Assembly: GCA_018402235.1 (NCBI GenBank)
Contig: JAGYJJ010000002.1
Span: forward strand, 1-64,000
From: Candidatus Nanopelagicales bacterium
Lineage (GTDB): Bacteria; Actinomycetota; Actinomycetes; S36-B12
Reading direction: 5' to 3'
Length of the DNA: 64,000 bases
A model generated the notes under the pieces. The model did not search any database. It was not told the DNA's origin and worked only from the letters and a program-made list of their open reading frames with translations. The first letter of the stretch is position 1. Every line of letters starts with the position of its first letter. Position numbers and translations under genes: made by a program. Below are positions 8,177-17,131 of the stretch, piece by piece.

Positions 8177-9658
8177 TCACTTTTCGGAGAAGATCGTGCG
8201 GTGCCAGCCCTTCTTGGCCTCGGCGGTGATGTCCATGGACACGTGCTTCACCTGGGTGTACTCCTCGAAGGAGTAGGTGGACATGTCCTTGCCGAAGCCG
8301 GACTGCTTGTAACCCCCGTGGGGCATCTCGCTGACGATCGGGATGTGGTCGTTGATCCACACGCAGCCGGCCTGGATCTCCCGCTGGGCCCGCAGGGTCC
8401 GAAAAACGTCCTTAGACCAGGCCGAGGCCGCCAGCCCGTAGGGGGTGTCGTTGGCCAGGGCCAGCCCCTCGTCGTCGGAATCAAAGGGCAGGACCACGAG
8501 CACGGGCCCGAAGACCTCCGACTGGACGATCTCGCTGCTTTGCGCGGCATCGGTAATGACGGTCGCCGGGTAGTAGGCACCGCTGGCTAGGGCACCGCCG
8601 GGTATCTGCCCACCCGCGCGGACCTTCGCCCCGTCCTGGCGCGCCCGCTCCACGAAGCCCGCAACCCGCTCTTGCTGTCGGCGCGAAATCAGCGGACCGA
8701 TGTCGGTTGACTCATCGAGTGGGTCACCAATCACGATCTGTGCGAATAGGTCGCTGACCTGCTCAACGAACGCTTCGTATAGCGGACGCTGGACGTAGGC
8801 CCGCGTGGCCGCGGTGCAGTCCTGGCCGGTGTTGATCAGCGCGCCAGCTGCAGCACCTTGGACGGCTGCTTCGAGATCGGCGTCGTCGAAGACTACGAAA
8901 GGTGCCTTGCCACCAAGTTCTAGATGAACGCGCTTGACATCGGCGGTTGCCAGTTCCATCACGCGTTTGCCGACAGCGGTGGAGCCCGTAAAGGACACCA
9001 TGTTCACGTCCGGGTGGGACATCAGCGCTTCACCCGCGACCGGGCCCGCTCCGGCGACCACATTCACCACGCCGGCAGGCATTCCTGCAGCGATGCAATC
9101 CTCGGCAAGCATCAGCGTGGTGATGGGCGTGATCTCCGCCGGCTTCAACACGATGGTGTTACCCGCGGCCGCTGCGGGAAGCATCTTCCACATCGCCATT
9201 TGCAGTGGGTAATTCCATGGGGCGATGGAGCCAACAACACCGATCGGTTCACGACGGATGATCGATGTGTGCGCACCATCCCACTCCGCGGCCGCTTTGC
9301 CCTCGAGGTTGCGCGCCGCGCCAGCAAAGAAGGCCGCGTTATCGATCGAGCCCGGGACGTCGAACTCACGGGACAGGCGAAGCGGCTTGCCCGTTTGCTG
9401 CGTTTCGGCTGCGACGTACTCCTCGGTGCGCGCCTGCATGCGATCAGCCAATTTGCGCAAAACCTCACTTCGCTCAACCGGCGCAGCGCTTGACCATTCC
9501 TTGAAGGCGTTTCGAGCGGCGCCAACAGCGCCGTCAACTTCGGCCGGACCGGCGTACTCGTATGTCTGGACTACTTCACCGTTCGCCGGATTGATCACCT
9601 CGCCGGACTGTCCGGAAGTTCCTGCGCGAGCGGCACCTGCGATGAAAGCGGCATCCAT
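8177..9658 (-). CDS. Aldehyde dehydrogenase, probable gamma-aminobutyraldehyde dehydrogenase
   Basis: The 493-residue NAD(P)-dependent aldehyde dehydrogenase has all expected residues: oxyanion Asn149 (APWNYP), general base Glu247 (LELGGK) and nucleophile Cys281 (GQDCTAAT). It is closest to aminobutyraldehyde/betaine-aldehyde types. It is the first gene of the polyamine operon, about 100 bp before potD, so it likely oxidises the omega-aminoaldehyde made from putrescine to GABA. A similar enzyme is at 25082-26518. The ATG at 9658 has AGGAGATAT upstream. Confidence 0.88.
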   Translation of the reverse strand: MDAAFIAGAARAGTSGQSGEVINPANGEVVQTYEYAGPAEVDGAVGAARNAFKEWSSAAPVERSEVLRKLADRMQARTEEYVAAETQQTGKPLRLSREFDVPGSIDNAAFFAGAARNLEGKAAAEWDGAHTSIIRREPIGVVGSIAPWNYPLQMAMWKMLPAAAAGNTIVLKPAEITPITTLMLAEDCIAAGMPAGVVNVVAGAGPVAGEALMSHPDVNMVSFTGSTAVGKRVMELATADVKRVHLELGGKAPFVVFDDADLEAAVQGAAAGALINTGQDCTAATRAYVQRPLYEAFVEQVSDLFAQIVIGDPLDESTDIGPLISRRQQERVAGFVERARQDGAKVRAGGQIPGGALASGAYYPATVITDAAQSSEIVQSEVFGPVLVVLPFDSDDEGLALANDTPYGLAASAWSKDVFRTLRAQREIQAGCVWINDHIPIVSEMPHGGYKQSGFGKDMSTYSFEEYTQVKHVSMDITAEAKKGWHRTIFSEK

Positions 9659-9680
9659 GTCGATATCTCCTGACGTGTCG

Positions 9681-9711
9681 ATCTTGAGCCCAGCCTACGA
9701 ACACTCAAGAT
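9681..9711. promoter_or_regulatory. Inverted repeat ATCTTGAG-N15-CTCAAGAT before the polyamine operon
   Basis: A perfect 8-bp inverted repeat with centres 23 bp apart lies 23-53 bp upstream of the aldehyde dehydrogenase start. The two-turn spacing is typical of a dimeric repressor site. It is not G/C-rich enough to be a good terminator. No regulator gene adjoins it, so the binding protein is unknown. Confidence 0.5.
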
Positions 9712-9738
9712 GCCACGGCGCGTGGATAGGCGTGTTTC

Positions 9739-9978
9739 ATGCGGGTATCAGCTCATGACATCCATCAGGTGGTGGCTTTTGGACTTCCCGACGAACAGTG
9801 GGGGCAACGCGTATGCGTGGCGGTGGTGGGTTCCGTGAGCGAAGCACACGTGCGCGAATTCGCAGCGAAGGAGTTAGCGGGACCAAAGCGGCCAAAAACA
9901 TTTTTCATGGTCAAGGCGCTTCCGCAGACACATTCGGGCACAATCGATCGATCAGCGGTTCTTGCATTATTCGCATAA
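9739..9978 (+). pseudogene. Orphan C-terminal fragment of an AMP-binding acyl-CoA synthetase
   Basis: The 79-residue frame reads like the C-terminal domain of acyl/aryl-CoA synthetases (VVAFGLPDEQWGQRV, then LAGPKRPKTFF, then LPQTHSGTIDRS). The large adenylation domain is absent: upstream is only the promoter region of the divergent operon. The conserved catalytic lysine of the P-x-T-x-SGK motif is Thr here (SGT). There is no convincing ribosome-binding site. I read it as a decayed remnant, though a small stand-alone protein cannot be excluded. It ends 12 bp before the response regulator. Confidence 0.6.
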
Positions 9979-9990
9979 ACACCAGATATC

Positions 9991-10653
9991 GTGGCGATTG
10001 TGGCTGACTGGAAGAGGCGCATCGTTGTCGTGGAAGACGAAACGCTAGTGGCCACATTGGTTGCCGAAATACTCAAGCAGAACTCTTTTGAAGTTCAGAC
10101 CGCTCAGTCTGCAGCCGAAGCCCGTCAGGTGATCGCTTCCTTCGATCCCGACGCCGCGCTCATCGATATCCACCTAGGTGCTGGACCATCAGGTCTACAT
10201 CTGGGCCACGTTCTTCGACAGGCGCACCCTGAGATGGGAATCGTCTTCTTGAGTAGGTTCACCGACCCTGCCGTGGCCGGACTTCGGGAAGTGGATATTC
10301 CCGACGGCTGCGGATTCATTGCCAAGGAGCAGGTGACGGATGCCAACGTGCTAACCGAGGCGCTGAACTCGGCTCTTCGCGGCGAAGTTGTGATCGAAGG
10401 ACGAACCGATAGCCCGCTGGGTCAATTAACGCCTACCCAGAGCGAGATCTTGCGTATGGCTGCCACGGGAATGACGAATGCTGCGATTGCCAAGCATCGA
10501 AACACCAGCGAACGAACTGTCGAAATGCGCTTGAAGTCTGTCTATGCCGCACTCGGCATTGTGGTGACGTCCGATGTGAATCCGCGGGTGGAAGCCGCGC
10601 GGCAGTACATCGAGGCAGCTGGAGTACCGGAGCATGTCGGACCCCCTGTCTGA
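9991..10653 (+). CDS. LuxR-family response regulator
   Basis: This 220-residue protein has an N-terminal receiver domain with the acidic pair Glu15-Asp16, phospho-acceptor Asp59 (LIDIHL), a Ser in FLSRF and a Lys in FIAKEQ. A C-terminal helix-turn-helix begins LTPTQSEILRMAATGMTNAAI. It would be phosphorylated by the kinase encoded next, whose start overlaps its end by 20 bp. The start is a GTG at 9991 with no clear Shine-Dalgarno. Target genes are unknown. Confidence 0.88.
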   Translation: MAIVADWKRRIVVVEDETLVATLVAEILKQNSFEVQTAQSAAEARQVIASFDPDAALIDIHLGAGPSGLHLGHVLRQAHPEMGIVFLSRFTDPAVAGLREVDIPDGCGFIAKEQVTDANVLTEALNSALRGEVVIEGRTDSPLGQLTPTQSEILRMAATGMTNAAIAKHRNTSERTVEMRLKSVYAALGIVVTSDVNPRVEAARQYIEAAGVPEHVGPPV

Positions 10654-12417
10654 GCGGTTTCCAGGTGAACGCATCGGGCTTCGAGCCCGGCTTGCTGATC
10701 CACGTCTGGTCTCCTGGCCGACTTTCGTCATCAGCAGCGTGCTGCTCACCTACGAAATCTGGCTGCACGGATTTTTCGTCTTCGCTCTGACGCAGTTTCT
10801 CGTGTTCGCGTGGCTCGCGGCCGCTCGATGGATGTACTTGCGTCGGCGCTATGCGACTCACCACGCCTGGGTGATGGTCGTAACGATTGTCTCTGCGAGC
10901 CTGTTCGGAGCAGTGATTGTTCAACTTCTCCTGGCCGAATCGACCGCAGTCGTCACGGTGGATGGCGCTTTCGCCCGCATGATCGTCATCCCCGCCGCTG
11001 GCCTGTTGAGTGTCTCGCTCATCGATTACCGAAACAACGTACGTGAACTGCGATCCACAACCATTGCCCTCGAAGCTACCCGCGACACCGGTCTTGCTTC
11101 GCTGGCCTCCGCTCGCCAGAACATCGTCGATCAAGTTCGAGCAAGCTTGGAAGGCCGTGTGGACGAATTTTGGGAAGCCAACCCCCGCGCTGCGGCCGAT
11201 GAACTCGCATCCTTGGCGCAGGAAACCGTTCGACCCCTCAGCCACGAACTTGCCGCCACCACGCCGGACTTCACTCCCCTGTTACCTCAAGCCCAGCGGC
11301 TGCGCTGGTCGGCTGTGCTGTCCGAAGTGGCGGGCCGCCCCCTGATCGTGCCGTGGTTGATGGCGTTAGCCGTCACACTCATGAGCATCCGCTTCACCCT
11401 CGCTGAGTCCGACGCCGGGCAGAGCACGGCGGCCGGCGACGTAGGGCCGGTCACCGTCTCCGTCAACGTCGAATCCCTCGCCTCATCCTTCGCATTCTTG
11501 TTTGCGGTTTTCCTGTCGGTGTGGCTCTTCTCAGTGCTGGCAGTACGGATAAGTCGACCGGTCCTAACCCGTGTCTCTGGCGGCATGCGTTGGGTCGTTA
11601 TCGCCGCGAGCGTGGTTGGTATTGGCCTAGGTCTGCAGCTGATCTTGATCGCCGTGCCGGTCTTGCCCGGCCCGCTTGCGAGCATCGACACCGATCCCAT
11701 CGGGCGGTTCTGGGCGTTCGCACCCGTCGTGGTGATCGCTTTGGTTTTGGCTATTGCCCGAACAATCTCCTTCGCGCGCGCCTCAGTTCTTGACGAACTG
11801 AGGGCTATCAACAATGAATTGACATGGGAGGTCGCACGTATCCGCCTAAACCTGTGGGCGCAACAACGCCAATTCGCCCAAGCGATTCATGGCCCACTGC
11901 AAGCCGCCATCACCTCCAGCGCTCTCCTGCTTGGCCAGTCAGGCGATGTCGATCGCGCTGGTGCTATCGAGGCGGCACGCAATCGAATCACGTCAGCACT
12001 CGATCGAGTGACCGGCCACGAGGAACCCGCGGCGGACTGGACAACGGGGCTAGCGGAGATCGAACTCACGTGGGCGGGTGTCTGCGAAGTCGCGGCGAGT
12101 GTTGACGCCGCTGCAGCACGCATGCTCGACCGCGACGACACGTGCCGACAGGCGGCAGTCATGGTGATGGGCGAGTCGGTGGCGAATTCGGCCATTCACG
12201 GCAGGCAACGCGGGTCGACGTCTATGTCGACATGGTGCACGAACGATTCATTCGAATCACGCTCAACGACAACGGTCAAGGAATCGACGCCGCAGCGAAC
12301 ACAGGCTTAGGAAGTGCAATCTTGGACGACACCTGCGGCGAGTGGGAGCTGAATAACACAGGCCACGGCGCGAGACTCACTGCCGTTTTGGCCGCAGTAT
12401 CGCCGGTTCTCGCATAG
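10634..12417 (+). CDS. Membrane sensor histidine kinase (one frameshift)
   Basis: The N-terminal half has several hydrophobic membrane segments (two near residues 35-110, then around 240, 290, 330 and 370). A dimerisation/phospho-acceptor helix contains QAIHGPLQAAI, with His the probable phosphorylation site. The ATPase domain starts with the N-box GESVANSAIHG but the frame is lost at about 12204. Adding one base to the GG (12204-12205) restores ATRVDVYVDMV and the G1 box LNDNGQGID, ending at 12417. Corrected length is about 594 residues. It is the cognate kinase of the preceding regulator. The signal it senses is unknown. Confidence 0.8.
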
Positions 12418-12436
12418 TCGCGTCGCCGGTATCCGA

Positions 12437-12791
12437 TCAATCCAAGCGAAGGTGCACACGCAGCGCGTCATCTACGCGCCGCATATCCGAAGCGGACAGA
12501 AAACCCAGGCGGTCTTGGATTCGATGAGTTGAGATCGAGCGCACTTGCTCTGCCTGTGCTTTGGACTCCGCATTCTCGAGCGAAGGGGACCGGTCAACGG
12601 TCACGAGAGCCTGAAAGGGGTGGGCTGGGCTGCTGCTGGACGTGAGCGGCACGACCGTGACAACGCCCGCGTGGCGTAGCGCGGCGGCGTTGGCGCCGTT
12701 ATTACTGACGATAACGACGGGGCGAACTTTGTTCGCTTCTGTGCCCAACCGCCGGCTCGAGATCAGCCCAGTAGACCTCACCACGAAGCAC
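12437..12791 (-). CDS. MazF/PemK-type mRNA endonuclease toxin (one frameshift)
   Basis: The frame from 12784 gives EANKVRPVVIVSNNGAN, the core of PemK/MazF toxins, but begins with a nonsense leader. The expected N-terminus, LRGEVYWADLEPAVG, is in another frame from a GTG at 12791. Removing one G from the GGG at 12744-12746 joins the two into a 117-residue protein of normal length. The gene lies 11 bp after the antitoxin stop. If the extra base is real, the toxin is inactive. If it is a consensus error, this is a complete toxin-antitoxin pair. Confidence 0.82.
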
Positions 12792-12802
12792 CGTCGGCTC
12801 GC

Positions 12803-13057
12803 TTAACGATCAGCACGAGAGCTGTCGCAAGCATCGCTCTCGTCCAATCCGTCCCCCGCCACCGACTCCCACACATCGCTGTGTCCACTGTCGCGCCATT
12901 CCGTGAACGCCTGTGCATACGCGTCTTCCAAACCCTCGTCCCGAAGCGCGCGAACCGCGACCGCCACGGCAGCAGATCGAGATCCCTTGTTGTGCCGCGA
13001 CGCGTACTCATCTAAAAACGCGACATCCTCTGAGTCCAGACTCACGCTGATCTTCAC
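12803..13057 (-). CDS. Ribbon-helix-helix antitoxin
   Basis: The 84-residue protein starts MKISVSLDSEDVAFLDEYAS, a typical ribbon-helix-helix DNA-binding arm, followed by the helix-rich GSRSAAVAVAVRALRDEG. The acidic C-terminal tail would wrap the MazF-like toxin encoded just downstream. Antitoxins of this type repress their own operon, and a perfect 20-bp palindrome lies 17 bp before its start. Confidence 0.85.
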   Translation of the reverse strand: MKISVSLDSEDVAFLDEYASRHNKGSRSAAVAVAVRALRDEGLEDAYAQAFTEWRDSGHSDVWESVAGDGLDESDACDSSRADR

Positions 13058-13073
13058 TCCTTCATGCTACTGC

Positions 13074-13093
13074 GGTAGGAATGATTTCCTACC
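13074..13093. promoter_or_regulatory. Operator palindrome of the toxin-antitoxin operon
   Basis: The perfect inverted repeat GGTAGGAA-TGAT-TTCCTACC lies 17 bp upstream of the antitoxin ATG. Its length and placement fit a binding site for the ribbon-helix-helix antitoxin, alone or with toxin, giving autorepression. Confidence 0.7.
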
Positions 13094-13200
13094 TTCAGAC
13101 CTCGCTGTGGTGACCATCTCCGAGACTGGCGCATAACATCTGCCCACGGAACCGACAGGGAAGTCGTTGTGGATGCCGTGATCACCGTCTGTGGAAAGCG

Positions 13201-14611
13201 TCAGCGCGTGGAAGCGCCGGACTGACGTGTGCCTCCGGCGGCGCGGGCAAGAGCCTCGGCGATCTGTTCGATACCGGCTTCGTCGTCGGGCAGTTGACCC
13301 GTGGTGATGCGAATGCCGCTGCCAGTTTGCCCGGACTCCGGGCCGACGATGAACGGGCTGCCGGGGGCAACTCGAATTCCCGAAGCAGCCAGCGTGATCA
13401 AAGCATTTCGCTCATCCTCAACCGGGATCCACACGTTGATGCCATCGCCGGGGCTGGTGTCCACGGCGCGGTCTTTCAGGTGCTCGCGCAACACGGTGCC
13501 ACGTCGCGCGTAGGCGATCCGGGCCTGGCGAACCTGCTCCTGCGGATCTTCATGCGTGAGCAGATCGAGGAGAACTGCCTGCAGTAAGCGACTGGTCCAT
13601 CCCGGACCGAGCATCCGGCGGGCGATGATCGGATCGATCACCTCAGCGGCTCCCCCGATCGCTGCGATGCGCAGGTCAGGGGCCATGCGATTTGGAATAG
13701 CTACGGATATGCACGCATCGCTCGGGTAGAAATTGGCCGATGCTGACGTCGTCGGCGATGGAGATATCCCCACAGTGATCATCCTCGATCACCCATGCGC
13801 GACTGCCCGCGAGCACCTCCGCAAGTTGACTAGAGCGAAGCCGCGTCATGGACGTACCAGTGGGGTTTTGCGCCCGGGGTTGCACAAAAACCGCCACTGG
13901 CGCCGCCTGCAAAGCCCCGGTGAGGTCGTTGGGGACGATGCCCTGCTCATCCATCGGGACCGCGATGATCTCCGCGCCGGCCCGCTCGAGCATGTCGATC
14001 AGCGGCGGAAAGCCCGGAGACTCCATCACCACTCGATCCCCGAGGCCCACCACCTGGTCAACCACGCGGGATAGGGCATCGAGGGCGCCATCGAGCACGG
14101 TCAGCCGCTGGGGCCGAAACGGCCACGACGCCTCGAGGTGCTCGCGCAGTGCCGGCAGGACAGGTTCATCGAGATAACTCGAAGTCCAGGCGGTGGCTCC
14201 GGCGGAAAATCTCTCGACGGCCTCATGCAACGCAGGCAAAAGAGCGGGGTCCGGGGTTCCGGTTGACAGATCCATGGCAGCGTCCTGCGTGGGCGCTCCG
14301 CCGATACCGAGGTAACGGGTGGGGCGCGTGGGTTCGGCGACGTCGCGCACGAAGGTTCCGGCCCGCCCCCGGGCCTGGATCGCACCAACGGCACCGAGGG
14401 CCTGCCAGGCCTCGGAAACGGTCGCCGGACTCACGTTGATCGCTACCGCAAGTTCTCGAACAGTGGGCAAGCGGTCTCCTGGCGCGAGGGATCCAGCCCG
14501 GATCATCCGATGGACGGCCGCCGCGATACCCCGAGGCGAACGATCCTCGATGAACGGCACCACATCGGCCGCCGGCACGAGGGTGCCGGAGGCGGGAATG
14601 GAGACCGTCAC
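13201..14611 (-). CDS. MocR-type regulator: GntR HTH fused to aminotransferase fold (one frameshift)
   Basis: The N-terminus has a winged-helix GntR domain (LPTVRELAVAINVSPATVSEAW) followed by a class I aminotransferase-like domain with PLP-lysine motif RSYSKSHGP. The frame breaks just after that lysine, where GGC CCC TGA is read. Removing one base from the CCCC run (13679-13682) restores HGPDLRIAAIGG and continues to 13201. Corrected length is about 469 residues, normal for MocR. I start it at GTG 14611, preceded by GGAAGG, not the TTG at 14662. It is divergent from the pyrimidine-degradation genes and is their likely regulator. Confidence 0.85.
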
Positions 14612-14630
14612 GCGTTCGCCTTCCGCCGGT

Positions 14631-14660
14631 AACAAGTTTGTTAAACCGGTGTTGTAACAC
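14631..14660. promoter_or_regulatory. Paired dyads in the mocR / beta-ureidopropionase divergent promoter
   Basis: Two short dyads share one design: AACAA-GT-TTGTT (14631-14642) and GTGTT-GT-AACAC (14649-14660), with centres 18 bp apart. They lie between the MocR start (14611) and the catabolic operon start (14742). This fits binding by a MocR dimer that controls both directions. The assignment is inferred from placement. Confidence 0.55.
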
Positions 14661-14699
14661 AATGTTTAGCGTCTAGGGTGCGAAATCACAAATAGATGA

Positions 14700-14721
14700 G
14701 GGAGCCTGGCGGCAGGCTCCC
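14700..14721 (+). promoter_or_regulatory. Leader hairpin before beta-ureidopropionase
   Basis: A perfect 9-bp stem GGGAGCCTG/CAGGCTCCC with a GCGG loop ends 20 nt before the ATG, just upstream of the AGGAG ribosome-binding site. It could attenuate transcription or shield the 5' end of the mRNA. No known riboswitch architecture surrounds it. Confidence 0.5.
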
Positions 14722-14741
14722 CGAGGCAGGCAGGAGACCCC

Positions 14742-15578
14742 ATGAGCGTCGTGCGCGCCGCGTTGGTGCAAACCGATTGGACCGGCGATAAAGAATCCAT
14801 GATCGTCAAGCACGAGGAATACGCCCGTGAGGCCGCAGCCCAGGGCACCCAGGTCATCTGCTTCCAAGAACTGTTCTACGGCCCGTACTTCTGCCAGGTT
14901 CAAGACACCAAGTTCTACGAGTACGCCGAGGCAGTTCCCGGCCCGATCGTCGAGCGCTTCCAGGCACTCGCACGCGAACTCAACATGGTGATGGTGCTGC
15001 CGATGTACGAGGATGCTGGCCCCGGGTTCCTCTACAACACCGCAGCGGTTCTCGATGCCGACGGCTCCTACCTAGGTAAGTACCGCAAGCAACACATTCC
15101 GCACGTGAACGGCTTTTGGGAGAAGTTCTACTTCCGCCCGGGCAACGGCGGGTACCCCGTCTTCGACACAGCGGTCGGCAAGGTGGGCGTGTACATCTGC
15201 TACGACCGGCACTTCCCCGAAGGCTGGCGTGCGCTGGGATTGAACGGTGCGCAGATCGTGTTCAACCCCTCGGCCACCTCGCGCGGTCTGTCGCAGTACC
15301 TGTGGGGCATCGAGCAGCCTGCCGCGGCCGTTGCCAACGAGTATTACGTCGGCGCTATCAATCGGGTGGGTGTTGAGCCACTGGGCGACGACGACTTCTA
15401 CGGCCAGTCCTACTTCGTCGACCCCGAAGGCAACTACGTAGGCGACAAGGGCGACGCCTACAAGTCCGAGTTGATCGTGCGTGATTTGGACCTGGAGTTG
15501 ATCACTACCGTCCGAAACCGCTGGGCGTTCTACCGAGATCGTCGTCCGGATGCGTACGACGACCTCGTTCGGCCATAG
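14742..15578 (+). CDS. Beta-ureidopropionase / N-carbamoyl amidase (nitrilase superfamily)
   Basis: The 278-residue carbon-nitrogen hydrolase has the complete Glu-Lys-Cys triad: Glu43 (FQELFYGP), Lys116 (KYRKQHIP) and Cys153 (YICYDRHFPE). It would hydrolyse N-carbamoyl-beta-alanine (or the methyl analogue from thymine) to beta-alanine, CO2 and ammonia. It directly precedes dihydropyrimidinase, whose product is its substrate, so the assignment is stronger than homology alone would give. N-carbamoyl-D-amino acids are the main alternative. Confidence 0.88.
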   Translation: MSVVRAALVQTDWTGDKESMIVKHEEYAREAAAQGTQVICFQELFYGPYFCQVQDTKFYEYAEAVPGPIVERFQALARELNMVMVLPMYEDAGPGFLYNTAAVLDADGSYLGKYRKQHIPHVNGFWEKFYFRPGNGGYPVFDTAVGKVGVYICYDRHFPEGWRALGLNGAQIVFNPSATSRGLSQYLWGIEQPAAAVANEYYVGAINRVGVEPLGDDDFYGQSYFVDPEGNYVGDKGDAYKSELIVRDLDLELITTVRNRWAFYRDRRPDAYDDLVRP

Positions 15579-15644
15579 TGGTCGGTAACAGTTGAGGCAA
15601 GCGTTCACCGCAGGCGGGCGTGCAGGCGAGCAGGAGGAGAAGCC

Positions 15645-17063
15645 ATGACCATCTTGATCAAGAACGGAAGCGTCGTTTCCTCAACGGGCGTGATTCAGGC
15701 CGATGTTCTCATCGACGGTGAGACCATCGCTGCCGTCTTCGCTCCCGGAGATACGTCTTTGGGATCAAACCTGGAGGCCACTGCCGATCAGGTCTTCGAC
15801 GCCCGCGGGAAGTACGTCATCCCCGGCGGGTTGGATGTGCACACGCACATGGAGTTGCCCTTCGGCGGCACGTTCGCCTCGGACACTTTCGAGACCGGCA
15901 CGCGTGCTGCCGCGTGGGGAGGCACCACCACCATCATCGACTTCGCGGTGCAAAAGTTCGGTGAGCGCGTGCAAGATTCCCTCGCCGCCTGGCACGCGAA
16001 AGCCGACGGCCAGTGCGCAATCGACTACGGCTTCCACCAGATCATCGGCGGCGTGGACGACGATTCACTCAAGGCGATGGATGAACTCGTCAACGAAGGC
16101 ATCACCAGCTTCAAACTCTTCATGGCCTACCCAGGTGTCTTCTACAGCGACGACGGTCAAATCCTGCGGGCCATGCAAACCGCGGCGAATAACGGTTCGA
16201 CCATCATGATGCACGCTGAGAACGGCATCGCGATCGACGTGCTCGTTCAGCAGGCGCTGGCCGAAGGCAAGACCGACCCGAAATACCACAGCCTCACCCG
16301 CCCCTGGGAAACCGAAGCAGAGGCGACTAACCGCGCGATCATGCTCGCGAAGATGACCGGCACCCCGCTGTACATCGTGCACATGTCCGCCAAGCAGGCC
16401 GTGCAGGTAGTCCAGCAGGCACGCGATGAAGCATTGAACGTATTCGGCGAGACCTGCCCGCAGTACCTCTACCTCTCGCTTGAAGATCACCTCTCCCAAC
16501 CAGGCTTCGAGGGCGCAAAATGGGTCTGCTCCACGCCGCTTCGCTCGAAGGCCGAGCACCATCAACAAGAACTGTGGCGCTACCTGCGCACCAATGACCT
16601 CTCGATTGTCTCCACCGACCATTGTCCGTTCTGCATGAAGGAGCAAAAGGAACTCGGCGTGGGCGACTTCTCTAAGATCCCCAACGGCATCGGTTCGGTC
16701 GAGCACCGCATGGATCTGATCTACCAAGGCGTGGTGGACGGTCAGATCACCCTGGAGCGCTGGGTCGAGATCACCGCCACAACCCCGGCGCGTATGTTCG
16801 GGTTATACCCCCGCAAGGGAGTCATCGCACCAGGATCCGATGCCGACGTCGTCATCTACGATCCAGCTGGTCGAACCGAGATCGGGTACGAGAAGACCCA
16901 TCACATGAACATGGATCACTCCGCTTGGGAAGGCTTCAACATCGACGGACACGTCGATACGGTCATTTCCCGCGGAACCGTGGTGGTGGACAACAACGAG
17001 TACCTCGGCACCAAGGGCCACGGCAAGTACTTGAAGCGAGGCATGAACCAGTACCTGGTCTAG
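15645..17063 (+). CDS. hydA: Dihydropyrimidinase / D-hydantoinase
   Basis: The 472-residue amidohydrolase has the metal-binding DVHTHME (His66, His68), the lysine expected to be carboxylated (Lys157 in SFKLFMAYP) and His190 (MMHAENG). It opens the ring of dihydrouracil, dihydrothymine or hydantoins to N-carbamoyl products, which the preceding enzyme then hydrolyses. A GGAGGAG ribosome-binding site precedes the ATG. It is in one operon with the flanking genes. Confidence 0.92.
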   Translation: MTILIKNGSVVSSTGVIQADVLIDGETIAAVFAPGDTSLGSNLEATADQVFDARGKYVIPGGLDVHTHMELPFGGTFASDTFETGTRAAAWGGTTTIIDFAVQKFGERVQDSLAAWHAKADGQCAIDYGFHQIIGGVDDDSLKAMDELVNEGITSFKLFMAYPGVFYSDDGQILRAMQTAANNGSTIMMHAENGIAIDVLVQQALAEGKTDPKYHSLTRPWETEAEATNRAIMLAKMTGTPLYIVHMSAKQAVQVVQQARDEALNVFGETCPQYLYLSLEDHLSQPGFEGAKWVCSTPLRSKAEHHQQELWRYLRTNDLSIVSTDHCPFCMKEQKELGVGDFSKIPNGIGSVEHRMDLIYQGVVDGQITLERWVEITATTPARMFGLYPRKGVIAPGSDADVVIYDPAGRTEIGYEKTHHMNMDHSAWEGFNIDGHVDTVISRGTVVVDNNEYLGTKGHGKYLKRGMNQYLV

Positions 17064-17131
17064 TAGCCGCGAATCTCCAGCCAACAGGGCTGACCCGCAC
17101 ACAAGAAAAGACGAGACAAGGGAGAAAGACG

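Noticed and set aside
12142-12417. Separate small gene after the histidine kinase
   Set aside because: Its sequence (ATRVDVYV, NDNGQGID) is the missing half of the kinase ATPase domain, so it is the same gene after a one-base frameshift.
14663-14741. Possible TPP riboswitch before the operon with the THI5-like protein
   Set aside because: The leader is under 80 nt, has one simple hairpin and lacks the TPP aptamer's conserved CUGAGA-type core.
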